Positions 1 through 7,222 of a DNA stretch of 64,000 nucleotides are shown in pieces. The first letter of the stretch is position 1; each line of letters begins with the position of its first letter. The notes under the pieces were generated by a model. It had not been told where the DNA came from, made no database searches, and was given only the letters and a program-made list of their open reading frames with translations. Both the position numbers and the translations under genes were made by a program. Source of the DNA: Herbidospora galbida (GTDB lineage: Bacteria > Actinomycetota > Actinomycetes > Streptosporangiales > Streptosporangiaceae); NCBI RefSeq assembly GCF_005233835.1, contig NZ_SZQA01000013.1:62001-126000 (forward strand). Direction: 5' to 3'.

Positions 1-1538
1 CCGCGCTGGCCGACCCCCGCTCGACCCCGGTCCTGGACGGCGCGTACTGGGCGGCCAACCTCCGCGACCCCGTGCGGCTCGCCGCCGCGACCACGGCCGC
101 CGCGCAGGACGGCTACCGCGTGTTCCTGGAGATCTCCCCCCACCCGGTGGTCGCCCACTCGGTGACCGAGACGCTCTCGGAGAACGGCTTCGAAGACGTC
201 TTCGTCGGCACGTCGCTGCGCCGCAACCAGCCGGAGCTGCCGACCTTCCTCGCCTCGGTGGGCACCGCGCACTGCCACGGCGTCGACGTCGACTGGACCC
301 GCCTGCAGCCGTCGGGCGGCCTGGCCGACCTGCCGCCGTACGCCTGGCAGCACCGCCGCCACTGGCGCGAGTCGTACACCGAGACCGACAACCGCGGCCA
401 CGACGTGGACTCCTACACCCTGCTCGGCGCCGGGACCTCGATCGCGGGCAGCCGCACCCGGGTCTGGCGGACCAGCGTCCAGGACGCCAACCGCCCCTAC
501 CCGGGCAGCCACGCCCTCAACGGCGTCGAGATCGTGCCGGCCGCGGTGCTGGTCAACACGTTCCTGCACGCCGCCGAGGACGAGGACGTCACCCTCACCG
601 ACGTGGAGATGATGCACCCGCTGATGACGGCGGAGCGGCGCCAGATCCAGGTCGTCCACGAGCCTCCGGCGGTCCGGCTCGCGGCCCGCACCCCGGCCGC
701 CCCCGACGAGCCCGAACCGGCCTGGCTGGTGCACGTCACCGCGAACGTGGCCGCGCCGGGCCAGGTGAAGCCCGACGTCCTCCCGGACGCCGACGGGCTG
801 ACCCCGATGGAGCCGGGCTACGTCCACCAGCGCCTGGCGACGGTCGGCGTCCCGTCGACGGGCTTCGACTGGAGCATCGAGACGCTGCTCGGCGGCGACG
901 GCGCGCTCCGCGCCACGGTCCGCACCGACGGCGTGGACAGCTGGGCCCCGGCGCTCGACGCGGTGATGTCGGTGGCGCCCTGCGTGTTCCCGGGGGATCC
1001 GGTGCTGCGCATGGTCGTCCACATCGACGAGATGGTGCTGACCGGCACACCCCCCACGACGGTGATCATCGACGCGGCGGTGGACCCGTCGGCCGAGGAC
1101 ACCGCGCGGGCGGTCATCGCCGACGTCGACGGCAGGGTGGTCGGCCACCTGACGGGCCTGCGCTACCCGGTGATCGACGCGCCCCTCCAGGCCGAGGAGG
1201 ACCTCGGCGGCCCGGCGGAGTCGTTCGCCGGGGTGGCGCCCGAGGACCTGCGCGGACGCGTCCTGCCGGAGATCCGGGCCGAGATCGCGACCGTGATGCG
1301 ACTGGGGCCGGAGGACCTGTCGATCCGGCGCCCGCTGGTCGAGCAGGGGCTCGACTCGGTGATGACCATCATGGTCCGCCGGCGGCTGGAGAAGCGCTTC
1401 GGCTGCCGCCTCCCCACGACGCTGCTGTGGCAGCAGCCGACCATCTCCGCCATCGCGGACCGGTTGGTGGAGCTCCTGCTGGCGGCCGTACCGGAGCCGG
1501 AGAAGGCCCCCGAGATCGCGCCCGCCTTCGGAGGCTGA
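1..1538 (+). CDS. Iterative type I polyketide synthase, C-terminal part (orsellinate/6-MSA synthase type)
   Basis: The reading frame is open from base 3, so the KS and most of the AT domain lie outside the window. The visible part begins with the end of an acyltransferase (YWAANLRDPV; later FLEISPHPVV). A dehydratase/thioester-hydrolase-like hot-dog domain follows, with the HxxxGxxxxP motif intact (HALNGVEIVP, His codon at 510) and a second candidate catalytic Asp in WAPALDAVMSV. The C-terminus is an ACP with the phosphopantetheine serine in GLDSVMT and the ending LLWQQPTISAIADRL, which resembles 6-methylsalicylate and orsellinate synthases. No ketoreductase lies between DH and ACP, which matches the AviM/CalO5 orsellinate type better than 6-MSA synthase. 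The product, a small aromatic acid such as orsellinic acid, is inferred. A strong hairpin follows the stop. Confidence 0.88.
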   Translation, partial: ALADPRSTPVLDGAYWAANLRDPVRLAAATTAAAQDGYRVFLEISPHPVVAHSVTETLSENGFEDVFVGTSLRRNQPELPTFLASVGTAHCHGVDVDWTRLQPSGGLADLPPYAWQHRRHWRESYTETDNRGHDVDSYTLLGAGTSIAGSRTRVWRTSVQDANRPYPGSHALNGVEIVPAAVLVNTFLHAAEDEDVTLTDVEMMHPLMTAERRQIQVVHEPPAVRLAARTPAAPDEPEPAWLVHVTANVAAPGQVKPDVLPDADGLTPMEPGYVHQRLATVGVPSTGFDWSIETLLGGDGALRATVRTDGVDSWAPALDAVMSVAPCVFPGDPVLRMVVHIDEMVLTGTPPTTVIIDAAVDPSAEDTARAVIADVDGRVVGHLTGLRYPVIDAPLQAEEDLGGPAESFAGVAPEDLRGRVLPEIRAEIATVMRLGPEDLSIRRPLVEQGLDSVMTIMVRRRLEKRFGCRLPTTLLWQQPTISAIADRLVELLLAAVPEPEKAPEIAPAFGG

Positions 1539-1544
1539 GAGAAG

Positions 1545-1571
1545 CGGCCCGGGGGAGCGACCCCCGGGCCG
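1545..1571 (+). terminator. GC-rich terminator hairpin after the PKS
   Basis: A perfect 11-bp stem (CGGCCCGGGGG, 1545-1555, with its complement at 1561-1571) closes a 5-nt loop just after the PKS stop. A CT-rich stretch rather than a U tract follows, which is common for actinobacterial terminators. Confidence 0.7.
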
Positions 1572-1613
1572 TCCTCCTCTGCGGTTGCCCCGAACCCGGC
1601 CGGGCGCGACCAT

Positions 1614-2393
1614 ATGGGGCTCATGAGGCTTTCCTTGATCACCGGCTTACTCGTGGCGCTGATGGCCACGGTTGTGCCCGGCCCCGCGTACGCCGACCCG
1701 GTCGACCATCCCATGCTGTCCGGCAACGATCTCTACGACAGCGGCGTGATCCCCCGCTCCACCTGCCCCGAGAGGCCCATCGGCCGGCGGAACGACGCCG
1801 CGCTCGCCAAGAGGTACGTCACCACCGTGGTGAGCTGCCTGAACCGGGTCTGGTCGGCCCAGTTCGCCAAGGCGGGGCTGAAGTTCCGGAAGCCCGAAGT
1901 GGCCTTGCTGACCAAGAACCCGAAGCGGTCGTGCGGGCTGCCCTGGCACAAGTACCAGTTCCTGCAGTACTGCGCCGACGATGTGAAGATCGTCGTCGTG
2001 CTCGACTGGAAGCTGCTCAGAAAGGACCCCGACGACCTCTACATCTTCACGATGATGTCCAACTTGTACGCCTGGCACATCAACTGGATCGTCGGCATCG
2101 AGCCGGCCCTCCTCGACGAGCAGGAGCCGATCCCCGACGTCGAGATCACGCGGCGCAACTCCCTCCAGGAGTACTGCCTGTCCGGGGCGTTCATCGGCAG
2201 CGTCTACCGGTCGATGCGCCATCGGGACGCGGCCGACTGGAAGGACGTCCTGCGGCAGCTGGGACGGCTGGAGGCCGGCGCCTACACCGGAACCGGGAAG
2301 AACATCGCGTACTGGATGAACCGCGGTTTCACCACCCGCGACGTCGGGACCTGCGCGGAGGCCTGGACCGCGCCCGCGTCGAAGGTGGCCTGA
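1614..2393 (+). CDS. Secreted neutral zinc metallopeptidase homologue lacking the zinc site
   Basis: A 259-residue protein with a signal peptide (cleavage probably after AYA, about residue 25). The ATG at 1623 is an equally possible start, since neither has a clear ribosome-binding site. The pattern of cysteines and core motifs matches the actinobacterial secreted neutral zinc metallopeptidase family, and it aligns with the intact paralogue at 29508-30170. Where that paralogue has HEWGH, this protein reads LYAWH (151-155): the first His and the catalytic Glu are replaced by Leu and Tyr. The third zinc ligand, Glu in ELQADCFAG, is Ser183 here (NSLQEYCLSG). The reading frame is intact, so it is likely a pseudoenzyme with a binding or scaffold role rather than a decaying gene. 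The gene follows the PKS terminator and is probably transcribed alone. Confidence 0.72.
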   Translation: MGLMRLSLITGLLVALMATVVPGPAYADPVDHPMLSGNDLYDSGVIPRSTCPERPIGRRNDAALAKRYVTTVVSCLNRVWSAQFAKAGLKFRKPEVALLTKNPKRSCGLPWHKYQFLQYCADDVKIVVVLDWKLLRKDPDDLYIFTMMSNLYAWHINWIVGIEPALLDEQEPIPDVEITRRNSLQEYCLSGAFIGSVYRSMRHRDAADWKDVLRQLGRLEAGAYTGTGKNIAYWMNRGFTTRDVGTCAEAWTAPASKVA

Positions 2394-2494
2394 CCGACCG
2401 CAGTCCGCGACGTCCGGCGAAAGCACGGAAAGCCATGCAACCTCGGCCCGCTTCGGCGCATTAGATCGATGACACGATGCGCGGAAGGAGGCGA

Positions 2495-3004
2495 ATGGCG
2501 AGATCGTCCGCGTACGACGACGAGTTCACCGAGTACGTGTCCGCACGGTCGGCGTGGCTGCGTCAGGTCGCGTTCCTCCTGTGCGGTGACTGGCACGCCG
2601 CCGACGAACTGCTCCAGGTCGCCGTCACCCGGCTCTACCTGAACTGGTCGCGGGTGCGTGCGGTCGAGAACTCCGACGGCTACGCGCGTACGGTGCTGGT
2701 CAACGCCTACCTGGCCGAACGCCGATCGTCGTGGGTCCGCCGGGTGATCCCCTTCGGCGGATACGAGGAGCGGCCCGCCGCCGACGGCGATCTCGACGGT
2801 GTGCTCGATCTGCGCCGGGCGCTGGTGAGCCTGCCGCCGCGCCAGCGGGCCGTCCTGGTGCTGCGGTACTACTGCGACCTGTCGGTCGAGGAGACCGCCT
2901 TCACCTTGAGGTGCTCGCAGGGCAATGTGAAGAGCCAGACCGCCCGGGGGATCGACCGGTTGCGCCGCATGCTCCATCCCCACGCGGAGGAGGTCTCGTC
3001 ATGA
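2495..3004 (+). CDS. SigE-family ECF RNA polymerase sigma factor
   Basis: A 169-residue extracytoplasmic-function sigma factor. Region 2 covers about residues 10-75 (FLLCGDWHAADELLQ, then YARTVLVNAYL). Region 4 covers about 105-165 (LPPRQRAVLVLRYYCDLS, then a helix-turn-helix around SQGNVKSQTARG). The short linker and these signatures match the actinobacterial SigE family. I chose the ATG at 2495, which has AAGGAGG at 2485-2491 (a tight 3-nt spacing), over the in-frame ATG at 2477, which has none. Its stop overlaps the next gene by ATGA, so the two are translationally coupled. That partner is a membrane protein in the position where these sigma factors usually carry their anti-sigma protein. 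The target promoters cannot be read from the sequence. Confidence 0.88.
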   Translation: MARSSAYDDEFTEYVSARSAWLRQVAFLLCGDWHAADELLQVAVTRLYLNWSRVRAVENSDGYARTVLVNAYLAERRSSWVRRVIPFGGYEERPAADGDLDGVLDLRRALVSLPPRQRAVLVLRYYCDLSVEETAFTLRCSQGNVKSQTARGIDRLRRMLHPHAEEVSS

Positions 3005-3936
3005 CGCTGGACGCCGATGAACTCGCCGCGGGCCTGCGGCAACTGGCCCGGTCGGAGGCGCCGCCGACGCGGCTGGACGTGGCGGCCGTGCGGGCGACGG
3101 CGCGACGCCGGCTGCGGCGTCGCAGGGCCGTACAGGTGGTCGGCGGGCTGCTGGTCTGCGGGGTGCTGCTCGGTGGCGTGGCGGTCGTCAACGGCGGCGA
3201 TGACGTCACGGTCGCGGTCGCCTCGGTCTCCCAGGGCGGCGATCCCCTCGTGGCCCATGCCGCCTTCGGCTGGTTGCCCGACTCGGTGATCGGCGTCAGC
3301 CACGTCGTCGGCGCGCACGGCGACCAGGTGATGGCGCGGGCGGGCGGTGACTTCGGCATGCGCCTGTGGCTTCGCATGTACGAGGCCGCTGACGACCCGC
3401 CGATCGAGGACGGACGGACCGCGCTGCCCGCTCCCGAGGTGAACGGACTGCGTGCGTACTGGATCACCGAAGATCCGCGTGACCCGCTCAACGGGGGCGA
3501 CGCCTTCGTGCGCTGGCAGGTGCCCGGTGGCCGGTGGGCCGAACTGCACGGCTACTACATGAAGGAGGCCGATCCGGGGGCGGTCCTCCTGCGCATCGCG
3601 GCGGACGTCACGATCGGCACCCGGCCCGTGCCGCTGCCCCTGCGCATCGACGGGCTGCCGGCCGATCTCGACGTCACCGAAGTGCACTTCTGGCGTCCGG
3701 GGTTCACCGACGACACGAACTGGGAGCTGGCGATGTTCTACGCCGGCCCGGACGGCACGTCCGTCACCATCCAGGTCAGCCCGCTGAAGATGCCCGGAGG
3801 CCACTGCCGCTCCGCCGCCGGGCTGCACGTCTGCGTGGACGCCAAGGGCCACGCCCCGGACGAGCTCCTCCGGCGGATCACCCTGCTCGGCACCGACGAG
3901 CGCCGCTGGACCACGCGGGTCGTCACCTCAGCTTGA
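3001..3936 (+). CDS. Single-pass membrane protein coupled to the ECF sigma factor (putative anti-sigma or sensor)
   Basis: A 311-residue protein starting at the ATG that overlaps the sigma-factor stop. It has a cytoplasmic N-terminus of about 45 residues ending in an arginine-rich cluster (RRRLRRRRA), then one transmembrane helix (about 47-65) and a roughly 240-residue extracytoplasmic domain that I do not recognise. The topology and coupling fit an anti-sigma factor or signal-sensing partner, but there is no zinc-binding ZAS motif (HxxxCxxC), so that role is inferred from context only. It ends tail-to-tail with the next gene, overlapping it by 14 nt. Confidence 0.78.
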   Translation: MTLDADELAAGLRQLARSEAPPTRLDVAAVRATARRRLRRRRAVQVVGGLLVCGVLLGGVAVVNGGDDVTVAVASVSQGGDPLVAHAAFGWLPDSVIGVSHVVGAHGDQVMARAGGDFGMRLWLRMYEAADDPPIEDGRTALPAPEVNGLRAYWITEDPRDPLNGGDAFVRWQVPGGRWAELHGYYMKEADPGAVLLRIAADVTIGTRPVPLPLRIDGLPADLDVTEVHFWRPGFTDDTNWELAMFYAGPDGTSVTIQVSPLKMPGGHCRSAAGLHVCVDAKGHAPDELLRRITLLGTDERRWTTRVVTSA

Positions 3937-5695
3937 GCCTCTTCTTCGAGGTGCCCGGGAACACGACGACCAGGTGTTGCTCTTCTCCGGCCCGGACCCG
4001 CACGTACACGCGAAGCCGGTAGCGGCCCTCGCCCTCGATCGCCAGGTTCGGGATCGGGGCGCCCGCGCCGACTCCGTCGTAGCTCATCTCCGGCACGGTC
4101 AGCTGGCCGGTGCGGCTGACGATCGGGACCTCGGCGACGTGATCCCACCCCGCCGTGCGCTTCGGCGGCGGGGTGCGGAAGGCCTTCACCGTGAGGCAGA
4201 GGTCGATGACGTCCGCGACGTGGCCGATGAGGGCCGCGCTGCCGTCGGCCGCGACGATGGCGTCGTCGGACGCGAACAGTTCGTCCATCGCCTCCTCCAT
4301 CGTGGGACCGGGGGTCTCGTCGTCGGGGTCGTAGACCATGTAGCCGGGGTCGCCGTCGGCGAACAGGAAGTACTTGACCGAGGCCTGGACGACGCCCTTC
4401 GTCCGGGGCCACGGGTCGCGGCACCGGGCGTTCTCCTCGGCTAGCCAGGCGGCGTCCGCGGCCTCCGTCTCCTCGGCGGTCAGCAGGAGGTCGGGTTGGG
4501 ACTTGCCGACGATCTCCGGGCAGACGTAGACGAGGTGCGACGGGTCGGCGCCCCCGGCGGGCTGTTCGCTTCCGGCCCTCGTCAGGATCGCCTCCTGCTC
4601 GTCGCGGTCGCGGGCGTGGCAGAGGGCCCGCCCGTACGCGAGGACGCCCTGGTCCGACAGGGTGTCGGGGAACAGTGGCGGGCCGCCCTCGACGCTGCGC
4701 GCCCGGCACAGGAACGCGGCCTCGCGTTCGGCGGGGTTCAGGTCGCCGAAGCCGCGTCCGTCGTAGCAGTCCGTCGACCAGCCGCTGAAGGTGAGGTGCG
4801 GGGTCTGCTCCGGGTGGACCAGCGCCATGAGCGGTACGACGGCCACGATCGCCGTCGCGGCGCGGGTCAGGCGCCGCCGCGCGGGTGAGGGTCGCATCGG
4901 ACGGCGGTCGGCGGGCATCTCGCGGGCGGTCGCCGCGATCCACACGAGGCTGACGAACTCCGCCGCGTCCATCAGGACCGTCACCGGCAGCGGAGGGCCG
5001 GGGATCCGGCCGCCGGTGAGGAGGTAGAGGGCGAACGACAGCGCCTGGACGCCCAGCGACGACCAACCGGCGACCAGGGTGCCGCCGCTCCATCGGCCGT
5101 CGCGCCGCTGCCCCGCGAGCGTGACGACGGTCACCCCCGCACCGGCCGCGAACCAGACCAGGTCGACGTAACCGCGCGGTCCGAGCTCCGGCAGGTCGAG
5201 TTCGTCGAGCACCTCGTTGGCGAGCCCGATCAGTTCGACCGTGAACAGCACTCCGGCCGTCGCGCGCAACAGGCGCGACCGCCAGCGGATGACGAGCAGG
5301 AACAGGACGTCGACCGCCGTCCACAGCACGAGCAGGAACACCGCCACGACCGCGTCGGGGAGCAGGCCCATGGGGAGCCACCCCACGAGGCCGTACGCCA
5401 CCACCGCGTACAGCAGCAGGCGCAGCGCCTTCTCCCGGCGGGTCACCGGTCCCCGCATCGGGGGCCGCAGGATCGACCACACGAAGGCGGCCTTCAGCAC
5501 GGCGGCCCCGAGCAGCGCGACGATCGTCGCGACGTCGAACTCGTCGACCCCGTAGAACTCGAGGAAGGGCGGCGGCGACCACTGGACGGCCGTCCAGAGC
5601 CATGCATCGCCGAACACCAGGCCCGCGACCGCCGCCGCGAGGAGCAGACCGACGACGCCGATCCTGACCATCCGCCATAACCCATCCGAGGACAT
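3923..5695 (-). CDS. Multi-pass membrane protein of unknown function
   Basis: A 590-residue protein. The start at 5695 (MSSDGLWR) is chosen because a longer in-frame extension would run into the divergent P450 promoter. The N-terminal half has about eight hydrophobic segments (residues 10-30, 50-75, 90-150, 165-185, 205-225, 240-255, 265-285, 305-325). The C-terminal 270 residues are soluble and acidic, with cysteines in a spacing that may form disulfides outside the membrane. I do not recognise a family. It is divergent from the P450 gene across 112 bp and convergent with the anti-sigma-like gene. Confidence 0.7.
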   Translation of the reverse strand: MSSDGLWRMVRIGVVGLLLAAAVAGLVFGDAWLWTAVQWSPPPFLEFYGVDEFDVATIVALLGAAVLKAAFVWSILRPPMRGPVTRREKALRLLLYAVVAYGLVGWLPMGLLPDAVVAVFLLVLWTAVDVLFLLVIRWRSRLLRATAGVLFTVELIGLANEVLDELDLPELGPRGYVDLVWFAAGAGVTVVTLAGQRRDGRWSGGTLVAGWSSLGVQALSFALYLLTGGRIPGPPLPVTVLMDAAEFVSLVWIAATAREMPADRRPMRPSPARRRLTRAATAIVAVVPLMALVHPEQTPHLTFSGWSTDCYDGRGFGDLNPAEREAAFLCRARSVEGGPPLFPDTLSDQGVLAYGRALCHARDRDEQEAILTRAGSEQPAGGADPSHLVYVCPEIVGKSQPDLLLTAEETEAADAAWLAEENARCRDPWPRTKGVVQASVKYFLFADGDPGYMVYDPDDETPGPTMEEAMDELFASDDAIVAADGSAALIGHVADVIDLCLTVKAFRTPPPKRTAGWDHVAEVPIVSRTGQLTVPEMSYDGVGAGAPIPNLAIEGEGRYRLRVYVRVRAGEEQHLVVVFPGTSKKRLKLR

Positions 5696-5807
5696 GGGAC
5701 GTGATCTTAGACAGGGGCTCCGACAACGCCGCGCGGTCGGCGGCGTTCTCGCGGCGAATTTTGAAATGTACGATGCGGGCGACCTGATCAACGTAAAAGG
5801 AAACCGC

Positions 5808-7019
5808 ATGTCGAATACGGTCGTCCCATTCGAGTTGTTCAGTCCCGACTATTTCCGTGACCCTTATTCGGCGCTCGACTGGCTCCGGGAGAACTCACCC
5901 GTCCACCGATACGTCTTCCCGGTCGGAAACGTCCCCATGTGGGTCGTGACCAGGTATGACGACGCCGTGACCATCCTCGGCGACCCCCGGTTCAGCACCG
6001 CCGAGTGGCGCGGCAGCCCCGAATTCCAGGCCTCGGGCCTTTCCGTCAGCGCGGGCACCGTCCTTTCGCAGACGATTCCCGGGCTCGACCCGCCCCAGCA
6101 CACCAAAGTACGCCGCTGCGCCATGAGCGCGTTCACGCCGCGAAGCGTCGACCGGTGGCGGGAGGACATCCGGACGATCGTCGACGACACCATCAAGGAC
6201 TGGGCGCCGGGCCAGGAGAGGGAGCTGGTCGCGGAGTTCGCGGCGCTGATCCCCTCCCGGGTCGTCTCGACGCGGCTCGGGTTCACGCTGGAGCGCCGGG
6301 AGCAGCTCGCGGGCGACGTCGACCTGCTCATCTCCACCGACCCGGCCGACTTCCCGCGCATCCCCGGCGCGCGGGAGCGCATCATCGCCTACGGGCGCGA
6401 GCTCGTCGCGCTGAAGCGCGCTGAGCCGGGCGACGATCTCACCTCCGCGTTCATCCGGGCCGCCGACGAGGAGGGGCGGATCACCCAGGACGAGCTCGAC
6501 GCGCTGGTCATCATCATGATCATCGCGGGGGTCGGGACGACCAAGATGTTCCTCACCAACGCCGTGCTCGCGCTGTTCGACCATCCCGGGCAGCTCAAGC
6601 TGGTCGCCGACGACCCCGGGATCCTGGCGGGGACCGGCGTCGAGGAGCTGCTCCGGTACGAGTCCCCGGTGGCCTCCACGCCCTGGCGGTTCCCGACCGA
6701 GGACATCCGGATCCGCGACCAGGTGATCGCCGCGGGCGAGCCGGTCATGGTCATGGTCGCGGCGGCCAACCGCGACCCCGCCGTCTTCGACGACCCCCAC
6801 CGGCTCGACCTCACCCGGACGGGGGCGCGGCATCTCGGGCTCGGCCACGGCATCCACAACTGCCTCGGCGCGGCGGCGGCCCGGCTCATCAGCGAGATGA
6901 CCCTCGCCACCCTCGTCGGGCGGTTCCCCGGGCTGCGGCTGGCGATCCCGCGCGAGGAGGTCCGCCGCCACGAGGTCTGGGCGCTGAACGACTACCGCGC
7001 CCTGCCGGTGATCCTCTGA
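5808..7019 (+). CDS. Cytochrome P450
   Basis: A 403-residue bacterial class I P450, normal in length. The heme-binding loop is GLGHGIHNCLG with Cys352 as thiolate ligand, although the usual Phe seven residues before the Cys is Leu. The ExxR motif (EELLR) is present. In the I helix the usual AGx(D/E)T(T/S) reads A240-G-V-G-T-T245, so the acid of the acid-alcohol pair is Gly. The start at ATG 5808 has AAAGGA upstream at 7-nt spacing. An in-frame upstream extension is rejected. The stop overlaps the ferredoxin start (TGATG), so the two form an operon and the ferredoxin is the likely electron donor. It may tailor the product of the PKS at the left edge, but the intervening unrelated genes make that uncertain. 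Confidence 0.93.
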   Translation: MSNTVVPFELFSPDYFRDPYSALDWLRENSPVHRYVFPVGNVPMWVVTRYDDAVTILGDPRFSTAEWRGSPEFQASGLSVSAGTVLSQTIPGLDPPQHTKVRRCAMSAFTPRSVDRWREDIRTIVDDTIKDWAPGQERELVAEFAALIPSRVVSTRLGFTLERREQLAGDVDLLISTDPADFPRIPGARERIIAYGRELVALKRAEPGDDLTSAFIRAADEEGRITQDELDALVIIMIIAGVGTTKMFLTNAVLALFDHPGQLKLVADDPGILAGTGVEELLRYESPVASTPWRFPTEDIRIRDQVIAAGEPVMVMVAAANRDPAVFDDPHRLDLTRTGARHLGLGHGIHNCLGAAAARLISEMTLATLVGRFPGLRLAIPREEVRRHEVWALNDYRALPVIL

Positions 7020-7222
7020 TGGGGCGGCGTCTGGAGGTCGACCGGGCGCTGTGCTTCGGCACGGGGCTCTGCGCCGCCACCGCCCCCGGGCTGTTCACCC
7101 TCGGGGCCGACCACGTCGCCGCCGCGCGGACGGGGGAGCTCACCGATCCGGCCGAGATCGCCCTGGCGGAGGAGGTGGCGGAGTGCTGTCCGCGCGAGGC
7201 GATCAGCCTGCGGCCGGAGTGA
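7019..7222 (+). CDS. Small [3Fe-4S]-type ferredoxin, P450 redox partner
   Basis: A 67-residue ferredoxin of the kind encoded next to actinobacterial P450s. The cluster ligands are Cys12 and Cys18 (CFGTGLC, a Cx5C arrangement with a non-Cys residue between) plus the C-terminal CCP motif. That set predicts a [3Fe-4S] cluster. Its start shares one base with the P450 stop. It would carry electrons from a ferredoxin reductase, which is not encoded here, to the P450. The last 20 nt overlap the end of the convergent HelD-like gene. Confidence 0.9.
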   Translation: MGRRLEVDRALCFGTGLCAATAPGLFTLGADHVAAARTGELTDPAEIALAEEVAECCPREAISLRPE

